Assembly: GCF_001591805.1 (NCBI RefSeq)
Contig: NZ_BCVP01000015.1
Coordinates: 186,001-250,000 of the forward strand
Origin: Neobacillus novalis NBRC 102450
GTDB taxonomy: Bacteria > Bacillota > Bacilli > Bacillales > Cytobacillaceae
Length of the DNA: 64,000 nucleotides
Direction: 5' to 3'
Shown: piece by piece, positions 26,201-36,307 of the stretch
Layout: each line of letters begins with the position of its first letter
How positions within the stretch are numbered: the stretch's first letter is position 1
Position numbers and translations under genes: made by a program
Notes under the pieces: generated by a model
Seen by the model: only the letters and a program-made list of their open reading frames with translations
Database searches by the model: none
Told to the model about the DNA's origin: nothing

Positions 26201-27163
26201 ATGAATCCCAAAATTAGTATTATTGTGCCCGTATATAAAGTAGAGCCCTATATACGAAAATGTGTTGATTCGATATTAGCACAAACATTAACAGATTTTG
26301 AACTAATCCTTGTAGATGACGGGTCACCAGATAATAGTGGGGAAATTTGTGATGAATATGCAAGTATAGATAGTCGAGTTGTCGTAATACATAAAGAAAA
26401 TGGAGGGCAGTCAACGGCAAGAAATGCTGCACTTGATATTGCAAAAGGAGACTATATAGGATTTGTTGATAGTGATGATTGGATTGAAGCAGATATGTAT
26501 GAATTGCTTTATGATATGTGCATAAAAAATAATTGTGATATCGCAAATTGCACGAGTACAATCTATTTTAAAAATAGAACTGTAAAAAATGGAACACATT
26601 CTTTAACATTACACAGTAGAAAGGAAGCAATGAGGGTGATGTTAGAAGGTAAATTATATGATGAAGTAGTATGGACAAAGTTGATTAAACGTAGTTTGCT
26701 GGAAAACATCAGATTTCCAGTGGGTGTAATCTATGAAGATACAGCATTTACTTATAAAGTCATTCATAATGCTACCCGGATATGCTGCGTGGGGGCACCA
26801 AAATATCATTATATAAAACGTGATGAGAGTACGATGGATCGGGCTATAAAGAACTTAAGAATTGATGCTGTATTAATATATGAAGAGATGTATAAATTTA
26901 TTGAAAGGAATTATCCGGAATTACAAACGCTAGTTACATTAAAACTAGCGAATAGTGCAATGGTCATTTTAAACTTGATTTCATTTAACTCTAAATTTTC
27001 AAAGTATAAAACCGAATACCTTAAAGTCGCAAGCATATTAAATAGATATTTTAGTAAAACCATAAGACTTGAAGAATATCCAAGTTCTGTAAAAATGTTA
27101 TTAACAGCAACGAAAGTTCAGCCATTACTTTACAAACTATTAATTAATTTGAAGAAGGAATAA
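26201..27163 (+). CDS. GT2 glycosyltransferase (EpsJ-like)
   Basis: About 320 residues: ISIIVPVYKVEPYIRKCVDS, LVDDGSPDNSGEICDEY, HKENGGQSTARNAAL and the DxD in VDSDDWIEADM. GAAAGGA at 26185 suits ATG 26201 better than the in-frame TTG 26195. The last glycosyltransferase of the operon; it lies 2 nt before the flippase gene. Sugar specificity is not readable. Confidence 0.8.
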   Translation: MNPKISIIVPVYKVEPYIRKCVDSILAQTLTDFELILVDDGSPDNSGEICDEYASIDSRVVVIHKENGGQSTARNAALDIAKGDYIGFVDSDDWIEADMYELLYDMCIKNNCDIANCTSTIYFKNRTVKNGTHSLTLHSRKEAMRVMLEGKLYDEVVWTKLIKRSLLENIRFPVGVIYEDTAFTYKVIHNATRICCVGAPKYHYIKRDESTMDRAIKNLRIDAVLIYEEMYKFIERNYPELQTLVTLKLANSAMVILNLISFNSKFSKYKTEYLKVASILNRYFSKTIRLEEYPSSVKMLLTATKVQPLLYKLLINLKKE

Positions 27164-27165
27164 TA

Positions 27166-28719
27166 ATGAGAACAAATCATTCAATAAAAAATATTTCCAT
27201 AAGCATACTTTCTCAAGTAGTTATTATTTTACTAGGCTTTTTATCTAGAAAGATTTTCTTAGACAGCCTTGGAGCGGATTATTTAGGTATTAACGGGTTA
27301 TTAACTAATGTTTTGTCAATTATGGCGTTGGTAGAAGGCGGAATAGGAATAAGTATTGTTTATAACTTGTATAAACCATTGGCGGAGGATGACCGAAACA
27401 AAATAATCGCCTTAGTCCAGTTATATAAAAAGGCTTATGGAATATTAGCTATTATTATATTAGTTATCAGTATTATTTTATATCCATTATTAGGACATTT
27501 AATGAAAGATGGAAGTTCGATATCGCAGCTTTCGATCATTTACTTTTTATTTGTAGCAAAGAATATGATTTCTTATTTAAATGCTCACAAGTGGTCCTTA
27601 ATAAATGCAGATCAAAGAGGCTATGTACTAGCTCGAACCAACCTAATTATTCAAGTAGCAACTACCATAGCCAGGATTATCATCTTACTAGTAACAAAAA
27701 ATTATATCTTTTACTTAGTAATAGAACTTTTCTTTTACTTACTTCAAAATATTATTAATGGAAGAATTGTTAATAATCGATATCCTTATATAAAAACAAA
27801 AATTAAACACAAAATCGATAATAATATAAAAGAGAACTTAGTAAAAAACGTCAAGGCAATGTTTTTACATAATATTGGTGGCTATTTAGTTTTTGGGACA
27901 GATAATATTCTTATTTCGGCCTTTATAAGTATCGCAACAGTAGGTATCTATTCAAATTATACAATGATAACACAGCAATTATCAGCTTTAGTTAGCCCGA
28001 TATTAGGCGGTATTGGAGCCAGTGTGGGAAATCTAATTGCAACGGAAAGTAAAGAGAAAAATTATTCAATTTTTAAAGTGTCTTATTTAGTGAATTTTTG
28101 GATATATTCATTTTGTGTGATTTTTTTATTTAACTTGCTAGAACCTTTTATTAGCTGGTGGCTTGGAAAACAATATTTATTGGATAATTTAACCTTTACC
28201 TTTATTTTAGTGAATTTCTATTTAGACGGAATGAGATCAGCAATTTCAACATTTAAAAATAAAGCAGGGTTATTTGTACAAGATAAATATGCGCCATTAA
28301 TTGAGGGAGGAATTAATTTAATTGCATCATTAATTTTGGTTAAAGTTTATGGGTTAACCGGGATTTTTATTGGAACAACCATAAGCACTATAGCGACAGT
28401 ATTGTGGACCCAGCCATGTATAGTTTATAAACATGTTTTTAAGAAATCAGTATCCACTTATTTTATTAAATATGGGTATTATTTTGGTTTAACGATTTTG
28501 GCATGCTTTGTCACAACAAGCATTTGTAATGCTCTCTCTATAGGAGATACTTTTATTTCCTTAGTAATAAGAGGGATAATTTGCCTAATTGTTCCGAACC
28601 TATTGTATTTTGTACTTTTTAATAAAACAGAGGAATTTAAATATATCAAAAATACTTTAAATAATGTGATATATGGGATAAAACAAAAGAAACTTACAAG
28701 AAATCAAGTAGGTGTTTAA
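27166..28719 (+). CDS. epsK: EpsK-like polysaccharide flippase (Wzx/MATE fold)
   Basis: A 517-residue polytopic protein with about 12-14 membrane helices. The start (ISILSQVVIILLGFLSRKIFL, GADYLGINGLLTNVL) and the FGTDNILISAFISIATVGIYSNY segment are typical of Gram-positive polysaccharide flippases. It should move the undecaprenyl-linked repeat unit across the membrane for polymerisation by the EpsG-like protein. A strong terminator follows. Confidence 0.86.
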   Translation: MRTNHSIKNISISILSQVVIILLGFLSRKIFLDSLGADYLGINGLLTNVLSIMALVEGGIGISIVYNLYKPLAEDDRNKIIALVQLYKKAYGILAIIILVISIILYPLLGHLMKDGSSISQLSIIYFLFVAKNMISYLNAHKWSLINADQRGYVLARTNLIIQVATTIARIIILLVTKNYIFYLVIELFFYLLQNIINGRIVNNRYPYIKTKIKHKIDNNIKENLVKNVKAMFLHNIGGYLVFGTDNILISAFISIATVGIYSNYTMITQQLSALVSPILGGIGASVGNLIATESKEKNYSIFKVSYLVNFWIYSFCVIFLFNLLEPFISWWLGKQYLLDNLTFTFILVNFYLDGMRSAISTFKNKAGLFVQDKYAPLIEGGINLIASLILVKVYGLTGIFIGTTISTIATVLWTQPCIVYKHVFKKSVSTYFIKYGYYFGLTILACFVTTSICNALSIGDTFISLVIRGIICLIVPNLLYFVLFNKTEEFKYIKNTLNNVIYGIKQKKLTRNQVGV

Positions 28720-28736
28720 TAAGAAATTAAAAGGAA

Positions 28737-28766
28737 TGGGATGGCTTTTTAGCCATCCCATTTTTT
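28737..28766 (+). terminator. Intrinsic terminator ending the eps operon
   Basis: A 10-bp GC-containing stem (28737-28746 with 28751-28760), TTTT loop and a run of six T. This marks the end of the operon that starts at the 5135 promoter, about 23.6 kb away. Confidence 0.92.
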
Positions 28767-28824
28767 CGCCATACTATATCAAAATTGGATCACTATTCCA
28801 TTAGGATATTACGGAGGAATCATA

Positions 28825-30009
28825 GTGGGAATGAAGATAGATCTAAAAATATTCAAGTCATTTATGGAACTATATTACAATTGGCGGTATTGGGGAAATC
28901 TATATAAAAGTATGAAGAGGCATAGTCAATTTAATAATACAAATAAGGAACTATCCCTCTCGTATATAAATAAACCTGGAATTGCATTTTCCTTTGATGA
29001 CAGTTATAGAATTAATGATTGGTACCAATATGGAAAGGATTTGTTTGGCTATTACGATGTTAAAGTAACTTTTAATATTAACGCAATTCACCATTTTGAG
29101 GGCAAAAGAAAGCATACACAAGAAGAGATAGATAAATTATTAGAATTGCAATCAAGTGGTCATGAAATTGCACACCATGGTTATAAACATAGAAAAGCTA
29201 CGGATTACTCCAATGAATTTGGTTTAAATAAGTGGGTCGAAGATGAGATAGTATCTTTATTTAATTGGATGGAGAATCAATCCCATTCAATTACAAAGGA
29301 AAAGTTTAAAAAACCGGTATCTTTCGCTTTTCCACACTTTGTCTATAACTTTGACAATATAAAGGAACTCATACCGAGGCATTTCAAAATTGCTCGTGGC
29401 CATATGATCAAAGATAATTTAACTTCATTTAATCATACTGGATTTGCCCCATCTATTTGTTTAGACGCTTTTTACTCCTCCAATTTATATTTTGTTAAAA
29501 AGATGATGAAAATTGCTAAGAAATCAGGAAGAAACCTAATCATCACAAGTCATTCTATATTACCTAAAGAAATAGATTGGGCTGATTTTGGGTGGGGAGA
29601 GGAGTCAATAAAATCTGGTACATGGAGAACAACACCTACAACAATACAAGCGATTATCGATGCTGCAAGAAAAAGTGATTTGGAATTTTATACAACTTCA
29701 GAGGTTGCTGGAGTAGCCACTTTTATTGATCCTAATTTTGAGAAATATGTTAGAAAGCTGATTTCAAATCCTTCAGCGGAATGGATACCAATTTCTGAAC
29801 TGTGTTTAATAAAAGAAATGGATTTAAGCAACAAGGGAATCTCCAATTTAGATGGAATACAATACTTTATAAATTTAGAGAAACTTAATTTAAATAATAA
29901 TAAAATTACTGATTTCAGACTTTTAGAAAAACTACCAAAACTAAAGGGTTTAAATTCTGATAATAATCCCGTAAAAAGTGTGCCGAGAAAAAGATTAAGT
30001 GGAGTTTGA
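28825..30009 (+). CDS. NodB-like polysaccharide deacetylase with C-terminal leucine-rich repeats
   Basis: A 394-residue protein starting at GTG after GGAGGAATCATA. The first part has the deacetylase motif 1 FSFDDSY (D58, D59) and motif 2 HHGYKH (H118, H122), so it may remove acetyl groups from amino sugars. There is no signal peptide and no clear membrane anchor. Residues about 320-390 change to a leucine-rich repeat pattern (LNLNNNKITDFRLLEKLPKL, SNKGISNLDGI). This fusion is unusual. It could modify the lipid-linked glycan in the cytosol; the role of the repeats is unknown. Confidence 0.75.
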   Translation: MGMKIDLKIFKSFMELYYNWRYWGNLYKSMKRHSQFNNTNKELSLSYINKPGIAFSFDDSYRINDWYQYGKDLFGYYDVKVTFNINAIHHFEGKRKHTQEEIDKLLELQSSGHEIAHHGYKHRKATDYSNEFGLNKWVEDEIVSLFNWMENQSHSITKEKFKKPVSFAFPHFVYNFDNIKELIPRHFKIARGHMIKDNLTSFNHTGFAPSICLDAFYSSNLYFVKKMMKIAKKSGRNLIITSHSILPKEIDWADFGWGEESIKSGTWRTTPTTIQAIIDAARKSDLEFYTTSEVAGVATFIDPNFEKYVRKLISNPSAEWIPISELCLIKEMDLSNKGISNLDGIQYFINLEKLNLNNNKITDFRLLEKLPKLKGLNSDNNPVKSVPRKRLSGV

Positions 30010-30170
30010 AGATTTGTTCATATTAAATAGAAACTTAGTTAACGGTTAAAACTAAATTTTTCACTTTTGTAAAGGGACTAAGAAAAGAAGAAGAAGGCTT
30101 CAAAGGATAATTTTAAAAAGGGAACATGTTTCATCTACTTAATTAATAGAATTGAGTAAACTTCCAAGTT

Positions 30171-30502
30171 AAGAGGAGGAAAAACTATTTAAGGAAAAAA
30201 ACAATCCTTATACCTGCATACAACGAGGAGGAGGTACTTTATAAACCTTATGATTGATTATTAATTGTCATAGATTTGAATCCTTACTACAACTTTGAAT
30301 TACTATTTGTTAAGACGGAAGTATAAAAGGCATTGATATTATTAAATCTTTAGCTAAAGTTGATAAAGGGATTTCTTATATAAACCTTTCGCATAATTTG
30401 GAGAAGGAAACAGCCATGTTAGCTTGACTGGATTATATTAGAGAAGATACATTGGTTATTATTGATGCAGTTCTCCATGACCTAGCGAAGATTTATATTT
30501 AA
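30171..30502 (+). pseudogene. Decayed GT2 (dolichol-phosphate-mannose-synthase-like) glycosyltransferase
   Basis: A 699-nt stretch without an intact gene begins with a good ribosome site (AAGAGGAGGA) and then, in broken frames, recognisable GT2 pieces: KKTILIPAYNEEEVLY, a FELLFV segment, then KGIDIIKSLAKVDKG, INLSHN, KETAMLA, stop, LDYIREDTLVIIDA. Several stops and frameshifts interrupt it, and the start codon appears mutated to TTA. After about 30500 I see nothing recognisable up to the next gene at 30709. Confidence 0.8.
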
Positions 30503-30708
30503 TTTTGTGGAGTCATTAATTATATTTTAGGGATTGTGGAGACAATTGACGATTAATTGAATAACCCATACCTAGGAGCAAAAAGTATCTATTTCGTTTA
30601 CATTTATTGACCCAATATTGAAATATAAGTATGAAGAATAACAAAGAATCCTTCTAAGCGCAGGGGTGCCCTTATAAAATTTATAATATATTTAAGTGAG
30701 TGTGAAAA

Positions 30709-31806
30709 ATGAATGAAGTATCTCTTAATACAATAAAGAATGATAGTAAAGCTTCTAGAATCTTAGACTTGATTAGGTTTTTGGCTTCACTAGTAGTATT
30801 TTTATTTCATTTCTATATCCCGCTGCCCGGTTATCAAGTAGTAATGATCTTTTTCGTTCTTAGTGGTTACTTTATTTCTTCAAGTGTTCTGAAAGCAATA
30901 AATGATAATAAGTGGAGTTGGTTTAATTACTTTCTAAATAGGTTAATTAGGCTCTGGATTGTTCTATTACCAAGCCTGATTTTGACATTCCTTTGGGCAA
31001 AGGTACAATTTAGTATTTTCGGGGAATCGAAAATTTCTAATTATTTAAGTTGGAAAATATTTTTTGGTAATTTATTTTTTCTTCAGGGTATTTCTGTACC
31101 TGTGTATGGTCTTAATGGTCCGTTATGGAGTTTAAGTTACGAGTTTTGGTACTATATTATATTTCCATGTTTAGTTCTTATAATTTATTCTCGCAAAAAA
31201 AGCATGAAGGTTTTTTATGCAGTAATAGTAATTATTATTTTGGCCTTTATTGGTTTAAAAATGAATGAATATTTTTTAGTATGGTTATTGGGTGCCATAA
31301 TTCCTTTTGTAAAACCAATGAGGTTCAAAATAAATGTTATAAACCATTTAACTATTTTTCTTAGTGCAATATTGGTTTTAATTTCAATGAAGGCATATGC
31401 GGTTTTTGTAAATCATCCAAATTTGCAAATACTGCCGGATCTTTGTATAGGAATAGCATTTAGTTTCTTTCTCTACTTTGTTATTTCATTTTTTAATAAT
31501 ACCTCAGGAAAAAGTAAAATGAATATTCCTAAATATTTAGCAGCATTTTCGTATACCCTTTATCTTACACATTATCCTTTGGCCCATTTTATACTTACTT
31601 GGAGGGCTTCTAAGTATTGGACATATAGTGGGATAGAGTCTTATGTTATTAAAATAATGGTTATGGTTGTAGTGATATTGTACGCATGGTTACTAGGATT
31701 ACTTACCGAGAAACATACAGAAAAGGTTAGAAAACTCCTCTTTGGCTTATTTAAGTCAATACCTATAAAAAGGAAAAAGTCCATAATCATTAATAAATAT
31801 CTATAA
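30709..31806 (+). CDS. Acyltransferase family 3 membrane protein (OafA-like)
   Basis: A 365-residue polytopic protein with about ten helices. It opens with the family pattern ILDLIRFLASLVVFLFHF, then FFVLSGYFIS, NGPLWSLSYEFWYY and late YTLYLTHYPLAHF. Such proteins move acetyl or succinyl groups across the membrane onto sugars, so this is a probable polysaccharide O-acyltransferase. GTGAGTGTG precedes the ATG. It follows the decayed GT2 region. Confidence 0.83.
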   Translation: MNEVSLNTIKNDSKASRILDLIRFLASLVVFLFHFYIPLPGYQVVMIFFVLSGYFISSSVLKAINDNKWSWFNYFLNRLIRLWIVLLPSLILTFLWAKVQFSIFGESKISNYLSWKIFFGNLFFLQGISVPVYGLNGPLWSLSYEFWYYIIFPCLVLIIYSRKKSMKVFYAVIVIIILAFIGLKMNEYFLVWLLGAIIPFVKPMRFKINVINHLTIFLSAILVLISMKAYAVFVNHPNLQILPDLCIGIAFSFFLYFVISFFNNTSGKSKMNIPKYLAAFSYTLYLTHYPLAHFILTWRASKYWTYSGIESYVIKIMVMVVVILYAWLLGLLTEKHTEKVRKLLFGLFKSIPIKRKKSIIINKYL

Positions 31807-31893
31807 GTACCGATAATTTGAATTTAGTTTAATTAGAGACTCTTTTGCTTTTATCTATTGAGCTAATTAATTGAAGAGAAAGAGGTAAGGTTA

Positions 31894-32970
31894 ATGGAGT
31901 TTACAAAAAACGATATGAAAATAACAAAAGGAGTAGCGATATTATTTATGCTGCTCCTTCATCTTTTTTGTAGAAAAGAAGTTAATGGGTTGTATGACAC
32001 GTTTCCGATAATCAATGGAGTTCCATTGATGTATTATATTGGATTGTTTGGTGATGCATGTGTGCCAATGTTTTGTTTTGCAAGTGGATATGGTTTATTT
32101 GTAAGTATCAATAAGGAAAAGGGTTCAATCATTAAGAAAAATCTTACAAGGATTTTCAAATTGCTCATTAACTTTTGGATTATATTAGTCCTTTTTGTAG
32201 CAATTGGGTTTCTTGCTGGAAAAGCTGAAATCCTTCCAGGGAGCCCAAGTAAGTTTTTTCTTAACTTTTTTGTGTTATCCAATTCTTATAATGGTGCATG
32301 GTGGTTTTTGCAGACATATATCATACTCGTATTTCTTGCTCCTCCACTTTTTCAGGTAATTAAGAAATATAATTCTATTCTTTTAGTATTGATTTCTGGT
32401 TTTATCTATGTAGTAACTTATATTCAACGCATAAAGCATGTTTTAGACCTTGGTGATAACTCTGCTTTGAATATGATTGTTAATGCTAGTGTATTGGTTG
32501 GTACTTCGCAGCTTCCATTTATTATTGGGGCTATTTTTGCAAAGGATAAGCTCTATTCAAAGATCTATAATAAGGCAAATAGTTTTTCTATGAAAAATGC
32601 GCTTTGTCTTTTGGGAATATTGCTTCTGGTTATTATCCATGCCTTTTATGAATCTATGATCATTGCTCCTATAACGGGAATTGCATTTATATGTCTTTTT
32701 AATCTAATGGATAAAAAAGAAGGCTTTAAAAAGATACTAGATTATGTTGGTAATCATTCCACAAATATTTGGCTAACACATATGTTCTTTTACATGACAA
32801 TCTTTCCAAAGCTTACCTTTGCACTTAAATACCCAATACTTATTTTTTGTTGGTTAATCATATTATGTCTGATTTCCTCTTACCTAATTAACGCTATTTA
32901 TAAACCAATAATACGAAGTATTGATAAAAAGAAATTCCTTTTAAACAACGTTAAAAGGGCAGTTGGTTAA
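31894..32970 (+). CDS. Acyltransferase family 3 membrane protein (second copy)
   Basis: A 358-residue polytopic acyltransferase: ITKGVAILFMLLLHLFCRK with the catalytic-type His, CFASGYGLFV, NGAWWFLQTYIILVFLAPP and STNIWLTHMFFY. It differs from the neighbour at 30709, so the two probably act on different positions or donors. AGAGAAAGAGGTAAGG precedes the ATG. Likely decorates the exopolysaccharide; this is inferred from context. Confidence 0.82.
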   Translation: MEFTKNDMKITKGVAILFMLLLHLFCRKEVNGLYDTFPIINGVPLMYYIGLFGDACVPMFCFASGYGLFVSINKEKGSIIKKNLTRIFKLLINFWIILVLFVAIGFLAGKAEILPGSPSKFFLNFFVLSNSYNGAWWFLQTYIILVFLAPPLFQVIKKYNSILLVLISGFIYVVTYIQRIKHVLDLGDNSALNMIVNASVLVGTSQLPFIIGAIFAKDKLYSKIYNKANSFSMKNALCLLGILLLVIIHAFYESMIIAPITGIAFICLFNLMDKKEGFKKILDYVGNHSTNIWLTHMFFYMTIFPKLTFALKYPILIFCWLIILCLISSYLINAIYKPIIRSIDKKKFLLNNVKRAVG

Positions 32971-33365
32971 AAGGCTGGTATTGCATTGGACTTTATATTA
33001 GCTAAGGATTATTGGATTACTAAAAAGGGTGGGGACAATGGGATATACTAATAAGTTTAATAGGGATACCATTCCCAATCTACTTTACAAGCGCGCTAAA
33101 TATTCTTCACGTGATATTGCTTACTCTTGAAAGGCAATCAACGCAATACTTCTTATTATATTGTAGCTATTTAGTATTGTAAAATTAGAGCATCAGGTTT
33201 TCAGAATCTGATTAGCTAAATTCTAATAATTAATAATAGTATAGATAATGATTGATTTGAATGAATACAAAAAGGGCATAGTCAATAGTTATTAAGACTA
33301 TGCACTTTCACTTGTTTTCGAATATGTATAAAGGGAGTGAATAAAAAAGAAAATGAGGCGATAAA
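32971..33365 (+). other. 395-nt intergenic region with one weak hairpin
   Basis: No convincing gene. A 30-codon ORF at 33038 (MGYTNKFNRD...) has a ribosome-site-like GGTGGGGA but no family resemblance. An 8-bp stem pairs 33276-33283 with 33296-33303 around a 12-nt loop and is followed by ACTTTC, so it could be a poor terminator. The rest is AT-rich with nothing I can name. Confidence 0.5.
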
Positions 33366-36041
33366 TTGAGTATAAATACCACTGCATATGTCCTTGAATT
33401 AGATGTATGGGGCGTATCCAATACGGTTACTGATTTTAATAATAAAACATTGTCTACGGCTAATTCCAACGGAATAAATAATGCGTTAACATGGGCATCT
33501 CAACAAGGATATACTGAATTCATGTTCCCTTTAGGAACGTATTTAATTGACGAAACCAATCCAATACAACCAAAGAGTTTTATGACCCTTAATTTAAATG
33601 GCTCCACCTTAAGAATTCGAAATAATGGACTAGCCCATTATTCTGTTATTTGTTACAAACAGAATCAGGTCTTCTCTAGGGTTACAAATGGAATAATACA
33701 AGGTGACAGATACAATCATAATTATACTACTCCTGGTGAGGCATCTACTCATGAATGGGGTATGGGTGTTTTTTTTCCAAATACAACAGACCCAACTAAA
33801 GACGAGGGTACTAATACACTATTTATCACAATTGATAATATAGAATTTTTAGACCTAACAGGTGATGGCGTATCCTTATTTTCTAATCAAGGAATGGTAT
33901 ATGCTACTACAACACCAACAAAATCTTATGCTATCACATTTGAATCAGGGTCTATTAGCACTACTGATGGTAGTCTAAAAGCAGATTCATCCAAAATTCG
34001 TTCTAATATATTTCTAGACCTTACTAATACCCAAATAGTTAAATGGAAAACTTTTGGTATCTACGGAGATGTTAGTTACCAATCTGTAGGCTCCGAGATT
34101 GATGGTACCCTTCCATTTGATATTATTTTTTATAATACTAATGGCACTTTTAATTCCTCCCTAACAAATATTGACTTCTTCGATGAAATCCCGTTACCTG
34201 CTGGTGCAACCAGTGCAAAAATAGTATTACATCAATCAAATGTCCCTTCATCTTCAGGAAACGGTCTGACTTTAAGGTGTATGACAATACCTAAATTTAC
34301 ATTTATAGAGAAGTGCCACATACATCATACGCGAAGATTAGGTATCGCACTACAAGGTGCTAAATTTGTCTGGGTTAGAAATAATGATATTCACCATATA
34401 AGTGGTACAGCACCGCAAGCTGCCTTAGATGTGGAGGATAACTATGCATTAAACCAAAACCTATGGATTGAGGATAACTTCTTACATGATAGTATATTGC
34501 AGCTAATTTTTGTAAAGGGCAAAAACTTTCATATAAGGAATAATAAAATAGAAAGAGGTATTGGAATCACTGGGTACCCTGGTGTTAAAAAGCTCTTTAT
34601 AGAAGGAAACTACCTTAAAGATACAAGTGCCCAAATAAATGGTGAATGTATAATAAGTAATAATCAGATACACAGATCAAATATAGGTATAGGTAATGGT
34701 ACAGCCGAACCAGCAATCGTAGATAATAATATTTTTACGAATGCCTCATTAAATGTTTCTCGACCAAAAGCCTATTGTGTATCTGTATCTAACTGTAGAT
34801 TTACTGTTGATTCAGATTATAGTACCGCTATTACAGGTGCAGGTTTTGGTGCGGGAACATTCCCGCAAACAATGACAAACTGTACTTTTGAAGGGTATTT
34901 ATCATCATCTAGCTTAATATTCGATGGGGATGTTAATGCTACTGAAGGATGGACATACAGTAATGTATTGTTTCTTAATACTAAAAAACCAAACAACAAT
35001 GGTAGTATTAAAATACCAAACGGTACTTATATTGGATGTGGATTTAATAATACTGGTAACTTGGTAACTTATAAAAATGTAGAATTTATAGGGTGTACAT
35101 TCACATGGGATTCTTATAATCTTTTTAGCTTCTCTGGTTCTAATAATGAATTAGCAAGGTATATCAATTGTACCTTTAAAGGCGGGACAAGCAGTGCCTT
35201 TTATTTCTCAGCCTTAACAAATGGAAGAATTGAGTTAATAAATAATTATTTCGAGTATCCTAATGCTACATCTACCTCTCTGGGCGTTATCGATGGATTC
35301 TGGAGCAATGTCACTGGGGGAACACTCTTGCTTGATGGCAATAGATTCAAATCAAATTTAGCTATGAAAGCAGTTAACGCACCGAGTATAACCTCTGATG
35401 CATTCCTAATAATAGTAAAAAATAATACATTGGATGGAAACACAACATATGTAGTTGATCAAACTCAAATGCAATACTTCTCGAACAACACTATTAATGA
35501 CGTAATAGATCCGTATGATTGGGCGACTGTAGTTCCTTCTAAGGGTTTCTACAAATTAGGAAAACAAATTAGGAATACTAACATGTTAACTTCAGGATAT
35601 ATGGGTTGGGTATGTGCCAAAGAAGGGTTTTTGGATATCTACAGTAGTTGGAGCGCTTCAACCAATTATAACTGGAATACTAGAATAACAGTAAATGGCT
35701 ATGTCTATTATTGTACAAACCGACTTGGGGGCAAATCTTCTAAAACAGCGCCAACTTTCCCGACATCGCCATTGAATACGGTAGTTAGCGACACGAAAGG
35801 TATGACTGGCTGGACATTCAAGAGTTATGCTGTCGGTGATATTATCTTACCAACATCATCAGATGGGACATATTACTATGAATCCACTACTGCAGGAACT
35901 TCCGGTACAACGGAACCTGTTTGGGGTGGGAAGGACAATGTTACGGACGGGGCTGTAGTTTGGACAAAAAGATTAACTGTAGTATGGAAATTAATAGGTC
36001 CAGCGGGTGCAATATTTAAACAGTACGGGCCAATTATGTAA
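33366..36041 (+). CDS. Large right-handed parallel beta-helix protein (pectate-lyase/tailspike-like)
   Basis: An 891-residue protein from TTG 33366 (GAGGCGATAAA upstream). Repeating turns of the type NNDIHHISG, WIEDNFLHDS, NFHIRNNKIERG, FIEGNYLKD and CTFEGYL run over roughly residues 60-700. This is the pattern of a right-handed parallel beta-helix as in polysaccharide lyases and phage tailspikes. The C-terminal 150 residues hold two similar aromatic modules (ASTNYNWNTRITVNGYVYYC and SYAVGDIILP...YYYESTTAGTSG) that look like glycan-binding or tail-receptor modules. There is no signal peptide. It may be an exopolysaccharide depolymerase, but no catalytic residues can be assigned. Confidence 0.62.
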   Translation: MSINTTAYVLELDVWGVSNTVTDFNNKTLSTANSNGINNALTWASQQGYTEFMFPLGTYLIDETNPIQPKSFMTLNLNGSTLRIRNNGLAHYSVICYKQNQVFSRVTNGIIQGDRYNHNYTTPGEASTHEWGMGVFFPNTTDPTKDEGTNTLFITIDNIEFLDLTGDGVSLFSNQGMVYATTTPTKSYAITFESGSISTTDGSLKADSSKIRSNIFLDLTNTQIVKWKTFGIYGDVSYQSVGSEIDGTLPFDIIFYNTNGTFNSSLTNIDFFDEIPLPAGATSAKIVLHQSNVPSSSGNGLTLRCMTIPKFTFIEKCHIHHTRRLGIALQGAKFVWVRNNDIHHISGTAPQAALDVEDNYALNQNLWIEDNFLHDSILQLIFVKGKNFHIRNNKIERGIGITGYPGVKKLFIEGNYLKDTSAQINGECIISNNQIHRSNIGIGNGTAEPAIVDNNIFTNASLNVSRPKAYCVSVSNCRFTVDSDYSTAITGAGFGAGTFPQTMTNCTFEGYLSSSSLIFDGDVNATEGWTYSNVLFLNTKKPNNNGSIKIPNGTYIGCGFNNTGNLVTYKNVEFIGCTFTWDSYNLFSFSGSNNELARYINCTFKGGTSSAFYFSALTNGRIELINNYFEYPNATSTSLGVIDGFWSNVTGGTLLLDGNRFKSNLAMKAVNAPSITSDAFLIIVKNNTLDGNTTYVVDQTQMQYFSNNTINDVIDPYDWATVVPSKGFYKLGKQIRNTNMLTSGYMGWVCAKEGFLDIYSSWSASTNYNWNTRITVNGYVYYCTNRLGGKSSKTAPTFPTSPLNTVVSDTKGMTGWTFKSYAVGDIILPTSSDGTYYYESTTAGTSGTTEPVWGGKDNVTDGAVVWTKRLTVVWKLIGPAGAIFKQYGPIM

Positions 36042-36076
36042 CAATTGGGTAAAAATCCCCAATTGGTCTTCTTTCA

Positions 36077-36109
36077 AGCATCCTAATTAAAAGGGTGCTT
36101 TTTATTTTG
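36077..36109 (+). terminator. Intrinsic terminator after the beta-helix gene
   Basis: Stem AGCATCC/GGGTGCT (36077-36083 with 36093-36099) runs into TTTTTATTTT. A second 8-bp hairpin (36042-36049 with 36058-36065) lies just upstream at the stop codon. The rest of the gap up to 36307 shows only the GGGGGAG ribosome site of the next gene. Confidence 0.75.
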
Positions 36110-36307
36110 TCATAGAAGGAAATGAGATTGAATTGCAGACCATATTCATATACATAGTAATCAATCAGATAACAAAATTTAAAATTGCCCATAACATTTG
36201 ATAAATAGGAAAATTAAGGATACCTTAAAATATGTAGGGCAAGAATTTTTGTTATACAGTTTCAGAAAGGAATCAAAAAATTCAATTTAATAAGGGGGAG
36301 TTTTAAT

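Noticed and set aside
33038-33130. 30-codon ORF in the gap before the beta-helix gene
   Set aside because: A ribosome-site-like sequence exists, but no similarity to any family I recognise and no context for it.
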